Shown: positions 62,205 to 64,000 of the stretch, piece after piece | Numbering within the stretch: position 1 is the stretch's first letter | Layout of the letters: every line of letters starts with the position of its first letter | Notes under the pieces: model-generated | The model's database searches: none | What the model was told of the DNA's origin: nothing | What the model saw: the letters and a program-made list of their open reading frames with translations, nothing else | Assembly: GCF_000766795.1 (NCBI RefSeq) | Contig: NZ_JPDS01000002.1 | Coordinates: 501,001-565,000, forward strand | Direction of reading: 5' to 3' | DNA from: Polaribacter sp. Hel1_85 | GTDB taxonomy: Bacteria > Bacteroidota > Bacteroidia > Flavobacteriales > Flavobacteriaceae | Length of the DNA stretch: 64,000 nt | Program-made: the position numbers and the translations under genes

Positions 62205-63033
62205 TTTTACTAAATAATTCATAGCAACTATAGAAGATTGCCCCGCATCTAATTGACGACCTCTATGATTTGATACAATAATACCATCTAAATCAATAGA
62301 TCTTTTAGCATCTTCTTTGCTTACTACTCATTTTATAATTAATTTACCTTTCCAATGATCGCGAATTGAAGCAATTCTATCTTCATTTAATCTACCAGAA
62401 AAAGTAGCATTCATAAATTCTCCTAACTTTTTTAAGCTAAGTTCTTTTTTGGGCATATATTTTTTCAAAGTTTTAAAACTTGTCTGTCCATGCATTAAAG
62501 TCTGTAAAGTCCAATCTGGCTTTCTCATTACTTCAATAATATTTTTAAGACTCATACTTGGGTGCATTGCCAATCCATCAAAAACATCACATGGTCTAAA
62601 TCCAAATGTAGGCACATCAGCTAAAATAACTAGTAAGTCTGTACCAACAGCAGCAGCTCTATCTAACAAATCACGTTTTACAGTTTCTTCTGCTGGGTGA
62701 TATAATAAAAATCATGATTTTTCTTCTGTAATTTCTGCCATACGCTTTATACTAGAAGTATTAACTGTACTTAATATAAATGGAATATTATGTTTCTTTG
62801 CAGATTTAGCCAAAATCTCTCGAGAATTTGGTTACATCAGTCCTTGTAAATCTACAGAAGCAATTCCAAAAGGCACATCATATGTATGACCAAACAGTTC
62901 TGTTTTTATCTAAATTGAAATCTTCATTACATCTACCATCTAAATATTCAAAAGCAACCTTTGGCACTTTTACCATTGCTCTTTTTCTTAAATCATCAAC
63001 TGATAGGTATTTTCAATTAAATTTTAAATTTAT
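62196..63033 (-). pseudogene. lldD: FMN-dependent L-lactate dehydrogenase LldD, decayed
   Basis: The remnant can be read as an L-lactate dehydrogenase: VDDLRKRAMVKVPKVAFEYLDG, TELFGHTYDVPFGIA, HNIPFILSTVNTSSI, LVILADVPTFGFRP, NATFSGRLNEDRI, GIIVSNH and GRQLDAGQSS in order. It is broken by TGA at 63013-63015 and at two later places, TAA before PNS, a frameshifting deletion of about 30 codons after NEDFNLDK, and loss of the C-terminal third after AGQSSI. The expected start is ATA. Two stops replace tryptophan codons (TGG in the LMWPNS and KxWFxLYHP motifs) and others fit G-to-A changes. Upstream are lutC and lutB, so L-lactate oxidation may now depend on the Lut complex. Confidence 0.88.
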
Positions 63034-63123
63034 TTTAATAACTGTTATTTTTTGTGAGTAAACAACTTATGATTTGCAATAGTTAAAAAAAAGATATTAC
63101 AATATTTTAGGTTTGTCTAATTT

Positions 63124-63708
63124 TTATATCAAAATAACAGATAAACTCATTGCTCCTTGTGCTCCAACAACTAAACATTGTTCAATATCAGCAGTCTTTG
63201 ATGGACCAGAAATAAAAACTCCAAACGTTCTCTCTCTTTCTGATATCAATTGAAATCCTTCATGCATATGTTGGCATATTTTTTCTTTTTCTAAAACGAG
63301 AACCAAATCATTTGTGATAAAAGGTAAAACCCTAACTGGAAACGAATTTTCAGAAATCCATACAGCACCATTTTCAGCAACGCCAAATTCGCCTTGTATA
63401 ATCGCTAAATCGATATTTTGTAAATCTTTTGGATTAGTTTCCTCAGAAATTGATATTGATGTCAAAGAAGTTAACTTCTTACTACAGTCAACAATTTCTT
63501 TTGCATTTGGATATTGTTTTTTTATTACATCTTCAATAGTTTCAGAAGATTCTAATTCATTAATAGTACCACCAACTACTTGAGCTTTTTCTTTAAATTC
63601 TTCTAATAAATTGATGTCTTCGATAAAATTATTTAAATCTATTTCTGGTAGAGGAATACCTGTTGGTTTGTTTTCTTTAATCGATTTTAATATAGCTTCT
63701 CTACCCAT
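63124..63708 (-). CDS. lutC: LutC-type LUD-domain protein of lactate oxidation
   Basis: A 194-residue LUD-domain protein. Typical segments are QGEFGVAENGAVWISE, FITNDLVLVLEKEKICQHMHEGFQLI and GVFISGPSKTADIEQCLVVGAQGAMSLSVILI, the last being the family's C-terminal signature. With LutA and LutB it forms an iron-sulfur complex that oxidises L-lactate to pyruvate. Its start overlaps the lutB stop by one base. No LutA is within the window. Confidence 0.9.
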   Translation of the reverse strand: MGREAILKSIKENKPTGIPLPEIDLNNFIEDINLLEEFKEKAQVVGGTINELESSETIEDVIKKQYPNAKEIVDCSKKLTSLTSISISEETNPKDLQNIDLAIIQGEFGVAENGAVWISENSFPVRVLPFITNDLVLVLEKEKICQHMHEGFQLISERERTFGVFISGPSKTADIEQCLVVGAQGAMSLSVILI

Positions 63709-64000
63709 TATTTCTTTCTTTTAACTTTATACCATTGATCAAAATTTTGACCTTTTACTTCAGGTAAATCACGAGCTTTACCCCATGCATTCAATTTAGA
63801 GTATACAATAAATCTTGGAGCATACTTTAGCATAAACCTAGCCATTCTACCACTAAAATTATATAATTTTCGATTAGCTAAAACTCCTCCTGCAACTTTT
63901 AAAATAGATTTCTTAACAACAGGTTGTTTTACATCTTTAACAATTACTTGTCGCCATTTGTACAACTGTTCGTGAATGTTAATTTTAACAGGACAAACAT
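63708..64000 (-). CDS. lutB: LutB iron-sulfur protein, cut by the window edge
   Basis: Only the C-terminal 97 or so residues are present. The frame runs to the window edge through VCPVKINIHEQLYKWRQ, in which CPVKI is the last part of the second [4Fe-4S] site, followed by VAGGVLANRKLYNF and ARDLPEVKGQNFDQWYK, all LutB. A TTG at 63965 is internal, not the start. It overlaps lutC by one base, so both are co-translated. Confidence 0.88.
   Translation of the reverse strand, partial: VCPVKINIHEQLYKWRQVIVKDVKQPVVKKSILKVAGGVLANRKLYNFSGRMARFMLKYAPRFIVYSKLNAWGKARDLPEVKGQNFDQWYKVKRKK

Noticed and set aside
62196..63033. TGA read as tryptophan (alternative genetic code) in the lldD region
   Set aside because: One of the affected tryptophan positions is TAA, another TGA stands at a glycine position, and there are deletions as well. 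Elsewhere in the window tryptophan is TGG and TGA ends genes.

Overview
The window is AT-rich DNA from a member of the Bacteroidota, most likely a marine Flavobacteriaceae of the Polaribacter/Tenacibaculum type. The evidence is the gliding lipoprotein GldH, a PorZ-like type IX secretion (T9SS) protein beside recO, a T9SS C-terminal sorting domain, a TonB-dependent receptor, DUF4837, an NrfHA plus fused ResB/CcsA cytochrome cluster, and promoters of the Bacteroidota form TAnnTTTG. The species call is inference.

Layout. 1-2.2 kb: end of nadA and complete nadB (de novo NAD). 2.3-4.6 kb: a Crp/Fnr regulator with a cytochrome c/DUF3365 gene split by an in-frame TGA, a thioredoxin, and an unlisted 44-residue membrane protein. 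4.6-10.8 kb: an RND efflux operon (marR, membrane fusion protein, pump, TolC) with a 20-bp-arm palindromic operator. 10.8-20.3 kb: metallophosphoesterase, FemAB/GNAT-like protein, TesB, SdpI, TonB receptor, recO, porZ, CYTH. 20.27-20.41 kb: a promoter-to-terminator unit that looks like a small RNA. 20.5-32.8 kb: housekeeping and envelope genes (hemolysin III, acyltransferase, trpS, DUF1761, DUF4837, lytic transglycosylase, xth, CoA-transferase pair, PBP1A, gldH, ricT). 33.2-40.8 kb: a 1640-residue secreted LRR protein holding a nearly identical 1029-bp tandem duplication, followed upstream by a LytTR response regulator and a TPR histidine kinase. 40.9-43.4 kb: trhO, trhP and a ferredoxin. 43.6-48.5 kb: pflB, pflA and a DUF3360 membrane protein. 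48.7-56.3 kb: asd, a PaaE-like reductase, LysE, M1 and S8 peptidases, an MBL hydrolase, and a 59-residue membrane protein. 56.5-61.9 kb: nrfH-nrfA-ccsBA (nitrite to ammonia, with its haem ligase). 62.0-64.0 kb: decayed lldD followed upstream by lutC and the end of lutB (lactate oxidation).

How it fits together. Several blocks serve life at low oxygen: Crp/Fnr, cytochrome c/DUF3365, NrfHA with CcsBA, and PflB/PflA. The strongest new signal is a shared operator. A 14-bp palindrome of consensus RTRACAAWTGTYAY is centred exactly 29.5 bp upstream of the TAnnTTTG box of the cytochrome c gene (GTAACAATTGTTAC) and of nrfH (ATGACAAATGTCAT). Degenerate copies sit at the same distance before the 44-residue membrane protein gene and before pflB. 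This predicts a class-II Crp/Fnr regulon, probably run by the regulator encoded at 3639-4280. A second regulatory signal is a pair of 9-bp direct repeats (TGTTCTGAA) 12 bp apart upstream of the LRR gene, with a related pair upstream of the kinase gene, as expected for a LytTR regulator. Gene decay is visible in lldD (stops, deletions, many apparent G-to-A changes), in the cytochrome c/DUF3365 split, and perhaps in the missing start codon of pflA.
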